Assembly (NCBI GenBank): GCA_003260075.1
Contig: QLIY01000201.1
Location: 129,862-193,861, forward strand
Origin: Phallusia mammillata
Taxonomy: Eukaryota; Chordata; Ascidiacea; Phlebobranchia; Ascidiidae
Direction of reading: 5' to 3'
Length of the DNA: 64,000 nt
Shown: piece after piece, positions 49,376-60,498 of the stretch
How positions within the stretch are numbered: the first letter of the stretch is position 1
Layout: the number at the start of each line of letters is the position of its first letter
Notes under the pieces: model-generated
Seen by the model: only the letters and a program-made list of their open reading frames with translations
Database searches by the model: none
What the model was told of the DNA's origin: nothing
Translations under genes and position numbers: made by a program

Positions 49376-52300
49376 TTAATTAAACTGACGTTCAAATACG
49401 ATTTTGTTAAAGGCGTTTTCCGGCAAAACAAGTTCCCGACAAAACTGATTTTGCTCCTGGCCTTTTTTCAGATTGTAAGCAGCAACAGCGACCCCGCGCG
49501 GCTTAAAAGCGTCCTTCTTCATTGCAGGATCTTTTAACTTAGTCGAGTCCACGGCTTCACCACCCTCAATACAAGTGTCGGCAAGTTTTCTATTAATCTC
49601 GCGTAGCAAACCAACCGATTTATCCATCCTCTCGTGTCCGTATGCTTCTATTTTTCGCCATAAGGTGGCGTTAAAGTGGTCAAATATGGCGGTGTCCGCT
49701 TGGTTCCACGCTCGCGCCTTTTCACGCACTCTCGCCTTAGCGTCTAAGTCGATTTCTCCGTGTTTTCTTGAGTTTAAACTTAAACACGCAACGTCCTCAA
49801 GCGGCCAGCAGAGGGCGTCGCTGAGTAGTACCATGGATTCTTCGAAATAATCCGAGATTAGCAACAAATCGAAGCGTTGCTCGATCTCAGTAATCATCCT
49901 TTGAACGTAATCCTCATTTTTATTTAGGTTATCATAACCGAAGTCAAACGCGATAGGATTTTTCGCAAACATCCAATATGTGTCACGTCGGCTCTTCCTC
50001 AAATATTCTTCGGCATTATCGAGCCATTTTTCCGGCGGAGTTCCCTGCGGGACCTGCTGAAACGCCGGCACGATGGGCCAAAGATACTCGAAGGTGGATT
50101 CAAATAATGATCCCGGCTCCCGGAGGATAGATACTAAGTAGGAGTCAGGCGACATCACCGACTGAACTTCATTGTGATTGTAGCGCATATGATGACAAAG
50201 AATGTTGAATTTCTTCTGGCCTTTACAACAACACAAAATTAAAAAAACAATTTGTTTAACTCAGGCTTTTGCTTTGTTTCTGCAAAAACCAGGAAAACAT
50301 TCGTATAAAGACTCTATAGTTTCGCAGTAGTAAATGTAATTTGAGGTGAGCGTCTTACCGACCGGCAAATCATTTCATTGCAAACATAAAATATAGTCAG
50401 CATGTACAGAATTGAACCAGTTAGCCCTGCACTTTTTACAAAACTCTGTCTTTATGCGTGCGTTGCTAATCTTTCTTGAAACACTCGCGGTCACTTACAG
50501 GAACCGGGATTTAGCCCATACAGTCGAAACAGTGTGCACTGTCTGCAACTCGCTTATCTACTAACGTAAGAACTCACATCACACAAAGTTTTCAAAATAC
50601 CGATAGGTTCATTGCATCAAAAAGCTTGTCAAATTGGTCATGCAATTAACCGGATTGATCTGTGGATCAAAAGCTGTTGCTAATGTTTTTAAATCCCATT
50701 ACCGGCTATTTTGTAAGACATTACCTCGGGGGTCGTGTACTGATGATTTCCGAAATATATCAGGAAAGCCAAAGTCGTGTTGATTGTGCGGCAGAACAAA
50801 TGTCAGGTTGTAATGCGAACCGAAACGCAGAAGAATGTTCTAAAAGAAAACTTAAAATGAGCTGTATTTCACGTTGTGGTCTTTAACATAATTAAGACAA
50901 CAAGAGTTATTGTTCCAATCAGTGGTTATTAACCTGAAGGTAAATATTTTTAAGAGCTCATTTTCACTGTTTTCAGGGGTAATTACATCATAATTTTTAG
51001 TTTCGTGACTTCAATCTTGTATGACGTCACAATTTTACGTTTTTAAAACGAGCTAAATGAAATTTATCTGGTTGTTCTTAGATGTAACAACAACAAAAAG
51101 GTTGAGAACCACCGGTTTTAATGATGAAATAAACTGTAATCACTATATACACAGAAGTTATGTGAAAGTTTTGTTTCGGGTCGTGTCTTTTTTTTAAACG
51201 AAGTCAAGTCGCATTAAACTTTTTAATTAGGAATATACATTGCTGGGTATACGAATCGAACCTGTACAGCTGAGCTTGCAGTTTTGTGTGTTTTCAAAAA
51301 CATGACATTATTTCTTCGCTTGCAATCCTTGGACAACGCAGTAGCGTTGAATTCGTTTGTAGTTTCGCTGAAACAAAAAGTAACGTTTGTTTAAATCTCC
51401 TTAGAATAAGACACCTTAAAATGTATCGTTTTATGCTTTAGATTTGACCTTGGTTTAGATTAGACCAGTGTTTCTTAACCTTTTTAGCGCTCGTACCCTT
51501 TGAGCTTTCATGAATTTTTTTCGTATACCCCTGTCTAAAATGGCCGACGGAACTTAATAAAATTGTGACAATAAGAATTAACATAATTGTAATAATAGGT
51601 ATTTATAACTTGCGTATTGAATGCACGCATTAAAACAGTATTATAAGTAGTACAAAACCAACCCGTTTTAGACATATAAAAAAGTAACTTGTTACGCATT
51701 CTTTACAAATATGCCGAAATACTGTATGATTTCACCCTGTATGTCGTACCCCCTGCTTTAGTGCTTCGTACCCCAAAGGTGTACACGTACCCCTGGTTAA
51801 GAACCCCTGGATTAGACGTTTGGAAACTTACTTGGTTGCTGGGGCTTTATTTGCTTCGTTGTATATAGCCTCTTGTCGTAAAATCACATCGGCTTTTAAA
51901 TCGGAATTTAATCTAGAAAGGTTCATAGCTAATTAGTAACGTTTACGCACCTAAATAAAAACACCTGAATTTCTATGAGGCAATAAGGACTTCTGCTTAA
52001 CCGAGGCAAACCACAATTAAGGAAATATGAGGAAAAGTAAATCGAAGGTCTGGCAACTATAATTGGTACACCGGTTCAGAGTGGTGAGTCGGGCCGGACT
52101 TTTCGGTCAGGGAAATTTAACTGGCTAAAAAGCCAGTTGCTGGACCTGACCTAATGTCAAACAGCCCTAAAACGCCTTGTTAGAGACCAATTGTCTGTTG
52201 TGTTTATTGCCTTAGTGTTTTCTGAGGTATAGGCTTGTCAGTCTAACTTTCGGGCCTAGACGGGCTTCTCAAAAACGATTCGGGTTCAGGGCGGGTTTTC

Positions 52301-55081
52301 GGGATTGTACTTTCAGGTTCGGGCCGGCTCCAATTTCAGACCCGTTTACAACACTGCACCGGTTGAAGCCCTGGCACAGGTAGCCTATTAAGCTGAAGTT
52401 ATGCTTAATCCAATTGGATAACGTTACTTTAGTATTTATAATTTGATTTCATGGTTGACCTGCGATAAATAACTCACGATAAAGTTGGTTGTTCTTTTGG
52501 GTTTATGTTCAAGGCTTGTGTCTCTTCACTTTCTACGGGAGTCAAAACCAGCGGCAGAGATGTTGTTGAACTAAAAACAAACGGAGTTTTGATATCAATA
52601 CCCCCAACATTTTACAGATTATACCCATAGAACACAGACATGTTCTCAGCTACGGGTAAATTTCTTCCTAATGTGTACATGCTTTGGTATAACTAAACAT
52701 AGGTAAAATTGTGTAGGCATAAGTTTGTTATAAACGAAAATCGGGTGCAAAATTTACCGACGAATTATGGCAATAGGGTAAAACGAGAGAAAAAGAAGGA
52801 ACTGTTCATAAGTTGAATGATGAAAATAACGACCGAAATAGCGACATGCTTTATTTTGCGGACATGAGCATTTGCCGAAACGTTTAAAAAATAAAGTATG
52901 TCGCTTTTTACGTCTATTTGGGCCGTTATTTTCACCAATAAACTTATGAGAGAAACAGAGTTATAACTTAAAAAGGAACCATTGGGAAAATATTTCTACG
53001 TCCTTTAAAAAGGATGACATGTAAGTCAAAACACTAACGTATGGCTTCTATAGTGCATAACACCAATCTGAACCAGTTTGCATTTAAAGGCTTACCAAAA
53101 CCCTGTTTGCACAACAATAATATATATTTAGCCTGTTGATGTAGGCCTGTACATGTAAACACGGTTTATCTATAACAGTGGTTCTCAAAGTATGGGTCGC
53201 GACCTAAACATGGGTCGCGCAGGTTTAAAAAAATGGGTCGCGCTATCGTGATCCAGTTCTGCCCAAACGAACTTTTTTCACTTCATTTTCAAAGTATTTT
53301 TATTTTTCCATCATGACTGAATCATAAGCATTTTATGTGGAATCATAAGCATTTTATGTGGTGGTTTATAAGTGGTTTTCTGGGAGTTTTAATGGCAGAG
53401 TATAGCCATAGCCAAGTACAGCCTCACTCAACCACGTTGTACGGTAAAATAAACCAATCATTACCGCATGCAGACAATAGCCTTCCAATTTTACTGTTAC
53501 GCACAAGTCCAATTTTACTGTTACGCACTTGTAACGTCACAGCACGGATAATAATAGGACAAGTTAATCATGCGAAACTGAACTTGGAGATGAAATATTC
53601 GTACAAGGAAAAAAAATACATTTTTTGTTGTTTGAGGCTTGGGTCGTGAGAAAGCTCAGATTTGGGTCGCGCTCAAAAAAGTTTGAGAACCACTGATCTA
53701 TAAACCTTGTTTTATCTTATGTTAAACACCATTTGGACATCGAGCAGTAACCAGTAAACACGGCATGTCATAACACCTACCTTATAAAAATTGTCTGCTG
53801 TAGGAAATACAACGCCTGGTAAACTTACATATGGGCCTTTCCAACTAAGATATCTATTACCATGTTTAAGCTTCGAGTAATCAAACAGGGATACTCTTTA
53901 AGAACAAGTCTGTGTAAATATTGAATCATGAATGGAATTTCGGCCCTGAATGTTTGTCAAAGTGATTCTTAACTTTTTAAGTGCCCTATACTTAACGCAT
54001 TCAAGGAAACAAATTGAACGAACACATTAAACAGTCGTTTCGCACCGGTTCTATAGAGCCGTCCCACGACATGTTATGAGATCAGCGAACCGGTTAGCAT
54101 TACTGGTTACTGTCAATAGACTTTTTATAACAGAACCGACAGAAAAATAGAACTTTTGTGATGGAACCGGCTGACTAAAAGTTTGAATCCCACCACTCGG
54201 TGTATACCCAAAGAAATAATTTAATTGTTTCGTATCAGAGAATATGGTGAAATGTCATTTAGTATTCTGTCCTACGCTAAAAGCTTAAGAGCCAACAGTT
54301 TCTTTAGTGTCTTTAATTCGTAATCCATTATATCGATGGCAACGTATTTTCAACGACAGCCTAATTGACTTGGACCATTGTCAGTGTCGTCAAGTATACA
54401 CTTAAAACGACGCGTAAGGGTACAGGGGCTATTCCAAAGTGCATCAAACGCTGCTTACTAAAACGTTAACCTTCCCAGTGTACAGTGGTATCTCAAACAA
54501 AAATATTTTCAGTTTGTAAACAGAGCTATTTATCCTTGTGGTGTTGTATAATAAAAGATGAAAATAACTGTCATATTCGCTTGTGATTAAATATGATTGC
54601 AACAAATCAATGTTATCTCAATATTTGGACCACGAATGAAAACGTTTTGAAACTTTTGTTTTGGTTAGCTGCTGCGGTATGAAACGAATTTTTAAAAGCA
54701 AAATAATTCCAGACAGCACCATTTCTTTGAATGGGGGGGGGGACTTGTGATTAAATATGATTGCAATAAATCAATGTTATCTCAATATTTGGGCCACGAA
54801 TGAAAACGTTTTGAAACCTTTGAGACGAATTTTTAAAAGCAAAATAATTCCAGACAGCACCATTTCTTTAAATGTGAGTTAGTTAAAAAAAAGTTGTACT
54901 AGTTTTCTTTAAAATATAGTATGTTCAAAAATTGTACTGGTCTACAAAGCCAAACTGACCTTTTCCATTTGAGATGCTTCGTGAAAGAAACCGAGTAGAA
55001 AGAAAAATATATTCCACAACACACTAGCAGAGGAACGATGTAAAATTTCCATTTCCTTGCACGAAAACAGTCCAGTCCCAT
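49376..55081 (-). CDS. GAL3ST: Galactose 3-O-sulfotransferase (GAL3ST family)
   Basis: Golgi enzyme that transfers sulfate from PAPS to the 3-OH of galactose on glycolipids or glycans (family knowledge). Six exons on minus: 55081-54960, 52570-52478, 51912-51832, 51367-51262, 50839-50725, 50220-49376. Every phase matches; 453 aa, the usual size. It is a type II membrane protein: MGLDCFRARKWKF, then a hydrophobic anchor (YIVPLLVCCGIYFSFYSV) at about residues 14-31. A Ser/Thr/Glu-rich stem follows. The 5'-phosphosulfate-binding loop is VMFLKTHKTASSAVQ, then NILLRFGSHYNLTF. The last exon has NILCHHMRYNHNEV and the 3'-phosphate motif SILREPGSLFESTFEY. The exact isoform (GAL3ST1-4) cannot be told. 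Introns carry three or more hAT MITEs. Confidence 0.9.
50920..51114. mobile_element. hAT-type MITE in GAL3ST intron
   Basis: Ends CAGTGGTTATTAACCT / AGGTTGAGAACCACCG. Flanks gttccaat and gttttaat match at 6 of 8. Older copy. Confidence 0.65.
51466..51809. mobile_element. hAT-type MITE in GAL3ST intron, perfect target duplication
   Basis: 344 bp. Ends CAGTGTTTCTTAACC / GGTTAAGAACCCCTG. gattagac on both sides (51458-51465 and 51810-51817). Subterminal CGTACCC motifs at both ends. Confidence 0.9.
52077..52356. mobile_element. 280-bp hAT-type MITE with GGGTTCGGG-like interior
   Basis: Ends CAGAGTGGTGAGTCGGG / CCCGTTTACAACACTG. A perfect duplication caccggtt lies at 52069-52076 and 52357-52364. 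Same family as fragments at 26343 and 62880. Confidence 0.88.
52812..52940. repeat. Palindromic repeat related to the 47.7-kb hairpin element
   Basis: GATGAAAATAACGACCG... on the left and CGGCC...GTTATTTTCACC inverted on the right. The centre has CATGAGCATTTGCCGAAACG followed by GTATGTCGCTTTTTACG. The CTGATGA half of the core is lost here. Confidence 0.6.
53176..53695. mobile_element. 520-bp hAT-type element with GGGTCGCG subterminal repeats
   Basis: Ends CAGTGGTTCTCAAAGT / AGTTTGAGAACCACTG. A perfect duplication atctataa lies at 53168-53175 and 53696-53703. GGGTCGCG is repeated three to four times near each end. It lies in the first GAL3ST intron. The 104-codon open frame inside is not transposase-like. 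Confidence 0.9.
54577..54880. repeat. Direct repeat around poly-G 54733-54742
   Basis: About 150 bp starting TTGTGATTAAATATGATTGC is repeated. The left copy has an extra ~45 bp not in the right copy. Allelic join in a GAL3ST intron. Confidence 0.75.
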
Positions 55082-55499
55082 TTTTTTTTCAAAACGCTTT
55101 ATAATAGCGCAGAACCAAAGCACCTGTCAGCAAAAAGTATATGATGTGTTGTTATTTTTTTTTATTTGAAATTCAAACGTCTTTCTTTTTGTCTCTAAAC
55201 GGCCTATTTTTAATGTAACAACCAGTACTAAGCAAACAGGCAACTATTATGACTACTGAAAAGGCAATTCAACTGAAAGTCCCAGCGAGGCAAGCATATA
55301 CACAAGTGTACTTCAATCTTTTTTCTCGTTGGGAGCAAACAGCCTCTTGTGCGTCTCAGTTGCCTACATAAAGGCGTATGCTGCAAGAGCTTATTGGGTA
55401 TAGTGCGTTCACCAAAGTCAGCTTTTTCTGAAGTGATCTTAAAGCTGCGTTTGCTTAACTCTGCTCATTTAGAAATTCATTGTTGTGCTTCACCTATAA

Positions 55500-55848
55500 C
55501 AATGGTTCTCAACTCGTTTCAGGCCATGGACCACCAGTTTAATTAAATGAATACCGTGGACCAGTCCCTTAAGTAAGGATAAACAAAACATTCACAACAT
55601 GCACATATTGGCTTGTAATATATTCCTTCATCAATACGGGATTAAATTTACGAGAAGTGATAACAAAAATTGACAGCTAACAATAAATGGCCAACAACTT
55701 GGATAAGCTTTTTTCGTGCTGAATACTCAATAAATTGTATGCAACTAATTCGAGTTTAGCACCAAATATAATTAACGTCCAGTGAACCACTAAAAAAGTC
55801 GCCATGGACCTCAATAGTGATTAATGGACCACCAGTTGAGAACCACTG
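55500..55848. mobile_element. hAT-type MITE (GGACCACCAG interior)
   Basis: Ends CAATGGTTCTCAACTCG / CAGTTGAGAACCACTG. ATGGACCACCAG lies near both ends. The target duplication is poor (5 of 8). Confidence 0.7.
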
Positions 55849-55924
55849 ACCAAAAGGGTCCGAAGGTGTAGGCTACAAAAACTACCAATGCCTTATGACA
55901 AATAACCTGGCCCATGTTATAGTA

Positions 55925-55995
55925 AAAAGCGACATGGTTTGATATCAAACGTCACAGCAGCTGTTATTCATGTAATCGTCAGTGATTCAAAACGT
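55925..55995 (-). repeat. Degenerate copy of the hairpin-bearing repeat
   Basis: On minus: ATCACTGACGATTACATGAA ... GACGTTTGATATCAAACC ... ATGTCGCTTTTTA. The same order as at 47.7 kb, but the GAAA core is lost (GTGACG). Confidence 0.45.
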
Positions 55996-56123
55996 ATGAT
56001 TTACATCCGGTAACATATACCTGCACTGTGGCACAAAATATGAACTGTGTGTTCCCCTGTTAATACCCGTTTCAAGTATGTGTCTGCCATTACAGTTTTA
56101 ACAAGAAAAAATGCACACCTGAG

Positions 56124-56673
56124 CATGGGCGTCCGCAGGAAAAAATACAGGGGAGGGCAAAACTATCGTCACATCGCCGTTCGATAAACGGTATTTCAGA
56201 ACAAAAATCATCTGACTGTGCTACTCATTCTTGCCAAAGTAGCAAAATAATACAATAAACACAATATTAAACATCACTGAAGTATGTGGTAGGTTGGCAA
56301 ATACTTTTTAACGGAAGTAGGATTTACATTGACGAACCTTATCAGATGTAACAACAAATACAGTGAAGATATCACATAATGCCTGTTTGACACATCCATC
56401 AATGACGTAATAATATGCTTGTTACCGAACTATTGTTAAGTAATAATGTTCGATTCATTTAATTTGTTGTAAAACCTTATTCTGTTCTGTTACAGTTACA
56501 CTTGTAATAAAGGGGTGGAGACCTACGGCGTCTTCAATTTACGTTCCAGGAATAGTTTTTGTATAACACTGTGTGAATGTTTATTGTGTTTTGTTTTAAG
56601 TTGCGGATTCTCCGACCGTTTGCGTTTTTCTTTTTTCCAGGGGGGGCACGTGCCCCCGCTGCGGACGCCCATG
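56124..56673. mobile_element. 550-bp hAT-type element with GGGCGTCCGCAG ends
   Basis: Ends CATGGGCGTCCGCAGG / CTGCGGACGCCCATG. A perfect duplication cacctgag lies at 56116-56123 and 56674-56681. Its right end GGGGGGCACGTGCCCCC is the same as the micro-element at 13851. No transposase. Confidence 0.88.
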
Positions 56674-57076
56674 CACCTGAGTTGAGTCAATTGACTAACA
56701 CCGGTATAGCATTGCATGTGCCCTTCATATAACCGCTATGAAAAACATGACATGACAATTACAACATTTTTCAAGCACAACGATAAAGCTGCCGAATAAG
56801 ATAAGTATATATTTGTATTAAAGGTCTGCCAAATCATCACCACACGTATACCAACTTGTTTAATCTGTCCCTGCTTCATAATTTCCCTTGTATTTGCTTA
56901 TGGCACTGGTTGTAAAGCTTCTATAAACTACATTTTCAATCTACTAAATACGAAAGTTTAACACATACTAAATATCATTTCTCTTCGCAGCTCAATTTAT
57001 TTGGTAGCACTGTTGGGTACATCCCCCGTTCCGTTCCAAGCAAAGTGATTATCTTTCTCAACTTTTCGTCGTTCTA

Positions 57077-57415
57077 TTAAAAATCCTTGCTAACTTTGCA
57101 AATCCGTCAGCTAATTTCCTAACCGGCTGATTCGGTATAGCGCCTTCAATGGCCCTGGCGTACTGTGATGGGGGGGGGGCATTAAAATCCTTGCTAACTT
57201 TGCAAATCCGTCAGCTAATTTCCTAAATCCGTTATTTGGCGACTTTAAGTCAGGCCGTTTCGATGATAACGGGCGACTCGAGTGATAGAAACAAAGACAC
57301 TATTGGGGGGGGGGGGATTTCCTAAATCCGTTATTTGGCGACTTTAAGTCAGTCCGGTTCGATGATAACGGGCGACTCGAGTGATAGAAACAAAGACACT
57401 ATTGGTCGTCCTTGT
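57077..57415. repeat. Overlapping duplications around poly-G 57170-57179 and 57305-57316
   Basis: ATTAAAATCCTTGCTAACTT... is repeated after the first run and ATTTCCTAAATCCGTTATTT... after the second. Three contig ends overlap here. Confidence 0.75.
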
Positions 57416-57639
57416 TTGCCCAACCTTTTCAACGTGTTTGCAAAGGGTAAGGCATTTTTTGTCATACAAAGCGTTAAAGAGAAAAATGTCAAGTAAATTG
57501 CCTCCGTTTACAACTAATATGCGAATAAAACGCTGTCGTTTAGATAGTTAGCCTTGCTTGATTGTACTTTATTAAATGTAATTGAAAATAAATAAAATCA
57601 TTTATACAGCCTAAGAAAGTACTAACTATTGCACACAAG

Positions 57640-57996
57640 CAATGGCGTAGGCAGACGACCCTTTTGGGAGGGGCCAAATAGTTTGCTGTCTAATACAACT
57701 TTTTGCTAACGCTCGGCGCATAAGGCGTGCTTTTACCAAACACGTGACTTACCAAACTTTGATTCGACCGGACAGCCAAACGATTTATTCCATGTCTACA
57801 TAAATATAAGAAGCATGGATTTCAGCTTACAACTTGGTGACAACAGTCATTTTGGTTAATTTATATATTCCTTTGATAGTTGAAAGACGAAACCACAATG
57901 ATGAGGGACGAAACTACACTAAAGTTTCTCAATATACAACTTTATAAATTTGGGAGGGGCCATGGCCTCTTTGGCCCCTCCATGGCTACCCCACTG
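57640..57996. mobile_element. hAT-type MITE (CAATGGCGTAGGC ends)
   Basis: Left end CAATGGCGTAGGCAG, right end ATGGCTACCCCACTG. A perfect duplication cacacaag lies at 57632-57639 and 57997-58004. GGGAGGGGCC is near both ends. An allelic partial copy lies at 59000-59215. Confidence 0.85.
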
Positions 57997-59577
57997 CACA
58001 CAAGTAGCAAAAATGTAAAATTTGCGTCGTTTTTGTGTAGAAAATTGTCGTCAAAAACCATAACTTAAGGTAATCTAGAACTTGTCGCGATTGCAATCTC
58101 ACTAAACCGCATTTGCTAAACTATGCCTGTTTGTGCGTTTAAAACCAACTTCACTTTGACACGCTGTTGTTCTTTACAAGTTTACCTGAATACCAAAACT
58201 GACATTTGTTGACACAGCAAACCTAAACAGCTGTTACGTTGACCACCAGCAATCCCTACTTACCCAGTGGCGTGCTTAAGTTAATCATTACCTGAATACC
58301 GTATGTTCTATAGCAAACATTTCTGGCCCTAAAATTTAATTTATCCTGGTCTGAATGTAGAAACTATATTAAATAAAATTTGCTTTATGATTTTTACTTA
58401 AAATATAAAAGATTTCACCACACAAGAGGCTAAATAATGCAAAAATTAATTTTGTTTTTACCTAAAAAACCTAAAATGGTTGCCTTTGCTACAAATTCAA
58501 GTTTTACGTCTTATAAAGGTCAATGCTGTACAAACCTCTAATTCATACTATTTTGCAGAAAACAAAAGCTGTCTTTCCGATGCTGGTTAACCGTAGTGGC
58601 GAGTACTGTGAAAATTTGTCACAGAGGTGCGAATTTATTACGTCAAATCAGGTCAGCAGAAATAATATTGAAACAGGGTGTTCCTTAGAGCAGTGCGTGT
58701 CAACCTTTTTTGAAACTCTTTTAACGTTTACTCAAAATTTGTACACCCCAGTGAAAAATTTATTCAGTCCTGTAACACACTGAATCTGTGGTCCTAACAG
58801 GAATGATGATGAGCACAATACCAACAATCCATAATCCATAATTCACTTTCTACTTCAAAAAGAACTACCATTAACAACGATTGTCAAGTAAAATATTAAA
58901 TTATGATGTCACAAAGAGTTTGTAACTTAAAATCAACGTACACTTGAGATGCATGTTGTGTCATGGAATTGTACACTCCAGTCAGTCTGGGGGGGGGGGC
59001 TGACTTGCCAAACTTTGATTCGACGGGACAGCCAAACGATTTATTCCATGTCTACATAAATATAAAAAGCATGGATTTCAGCTTTTTCTAGTTGAAAGAC
59101 GAAACCACAATGATGAGGTACGAAACTACACTAAAGTTTCTCAATATACAACTTTGAAAATTTGGGAGGGGTGATGGCCCCTTTGGCCCCTCCATGGCTA
59201 TGCCACTGCACACAAGTAGCAAAAATGTAAAATTTGCGTCGTTTTAGTTTAGAAAATTGTCGTCAAAAAACATAACTTAAAGTAATCTAGAAATTGTCGC
59301 GATTGCAATCTCACTAAACCGCATTTGCTAAACTATGCTTATTTGTGCGTTTAAAACCAACTTCACTTTGAAACGCTGTTGTTCTTTACAAGTTTACCTG
59401 AATACCAAAACTGACATTTGTTGACACAGCAAACATAAAACAGACAGCTGTTACGTTGACCACTAGCACTCCCTACTTACCCAGTGGCGTGCTTAAGTTA
59501 ATCATTACCTGAATTATACCGTATGTATATATAGCAAACATTTCTGGCCCTAAAATTTAATTTATCCTGGTCTGAAT
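57743..59577. repeat. ~620-bp allelic block present twice (57743-58362 and 59000-59577)
   Basis: The block from CTTGCCAAACTTTGATTCGA to TTATCCTGGTCTGAATG occurs twice, with poly-G at 58989-58999 and 59578-59587. Several indels separate the copies. Confidence 0.8.
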
Positions 59578-59594
59578 GGGGGGGGGGAGCACTG
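58691..59594. mobile_element. hAT-type MITE interrupted by a misplaced allelic contig
   Basis: Left end CAGTGCGTGTCAACC at 58691, right end GAGCACTG to 59594. A perfect duplication ccttagag lies at 58683-58690 and 59595-59602. The inside holds two poly-G runs and an allelic copy of upstream sequence, so only about 300 bp is the element itself. Confidence 0.75.
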
Positions 59595-59893
59595 CCTTAG
59601 AGACTGCTCTAACGCACAATTTTCCTTCTTGGCTAAATGTTACTATAATATGTTTTATTATAAGTTACGAACAAAATATAACCGATGAGGCAATTTGACG
59701 AGCAATAAGCTTTGAGATCTGAAATTTAAGGCATAGTAGTGCTTAAAACTTCCTAGTAAAAAATGTTTTCACCGGCTTTGTTTGGGCGAAAATATTTTTT
59801 GCGTTTTATTAATACCTTCGAACAAACGATGCAAATGCGATAAAATTGAACCTTGCGACGTTTCCTTAACATTACACGTAAAATCGACTAGAT

Positions 59894-60498
59894 CAGTGGT
59901 TCCCAACCTTTTTGTAGTCACGGACCTCTTTTATAAATTTTATAGGTCCACGGAACCCCAACGTAATTTAGTCTTACTATGTTTTTCGTTTCCTGCATTA
60001 TAAACGTTATTATACTTTCGCTTATTTGGGCACAATTTTAATCAACCTTCACAGTCCTCCAATCTCAATAAAGTTGTGTACTGTACCAGCCATCAATGCA
60101 ACGAAGAGATAAATTTTCTGGTGTACAGTACTTGAAACAAAGCACAATAATAAAATTTTATTGTTAATGTGTGTTGTGATGTCACAATGGAGGTAACAAT
60201 TGGGGGGGGGGATGCAATGAAGAGATGAATTTTCTGGTGTACAATACTTGAAACAAAGTACAATAATAAAATTGTATTGTTAATGTGTGCTGTGATGTCA
60301 CAATGGGGGTAACAATTACAAGTTTTCCTGATCCAAGGGTTTGACAAACAGTTTGCACTCAGATACAGGATTGTAAAAACGGTTTGGGAACTTAAAAAAT
60401 ATTGTATTGTTGTTAATGCTACTGCAGATGTTTGCCTCCACGGACCCCCTGAAACCATCTCACGGACCCCTCCGCGAACCCCAGGTTGGGAACCACTG
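59894..60498. mobile_element. hAT-type MITE (CACGGACC interior) with a poly-G join inside
   Basis: Ends CAGTGGTTCCCAACC / GGTTGGGAACCACTG. A perfect duplication gactagat lies at 59886-59893 and 60499-60506. CACGGACC is near both ends. The poly-G at 60202-60211 repeats ~105 bp (60093-60200 and 60212-60315). A second allelic right half lies at 61055-61205. Confidence 0.88.

Noticed and set aside
53335-53649. 104-codon open frame within the hAT element at 53176
   Set aside because: No hAT transposase or BED-finger motif; chance frame.
53793-53908. Possible GAL3ST exon on minus reading SLFDYSKLKHGNRYL...
   Set aside because: It has splice-like ends but closes in phase 0, while the next exon at 52570 needs phase 2; the anchor exon at 55081-54960 fits that phase exactly.
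59782-60003. 73-codon open frame
   Set aside because: It overlaps the left end of a MITE and has no coding signature.
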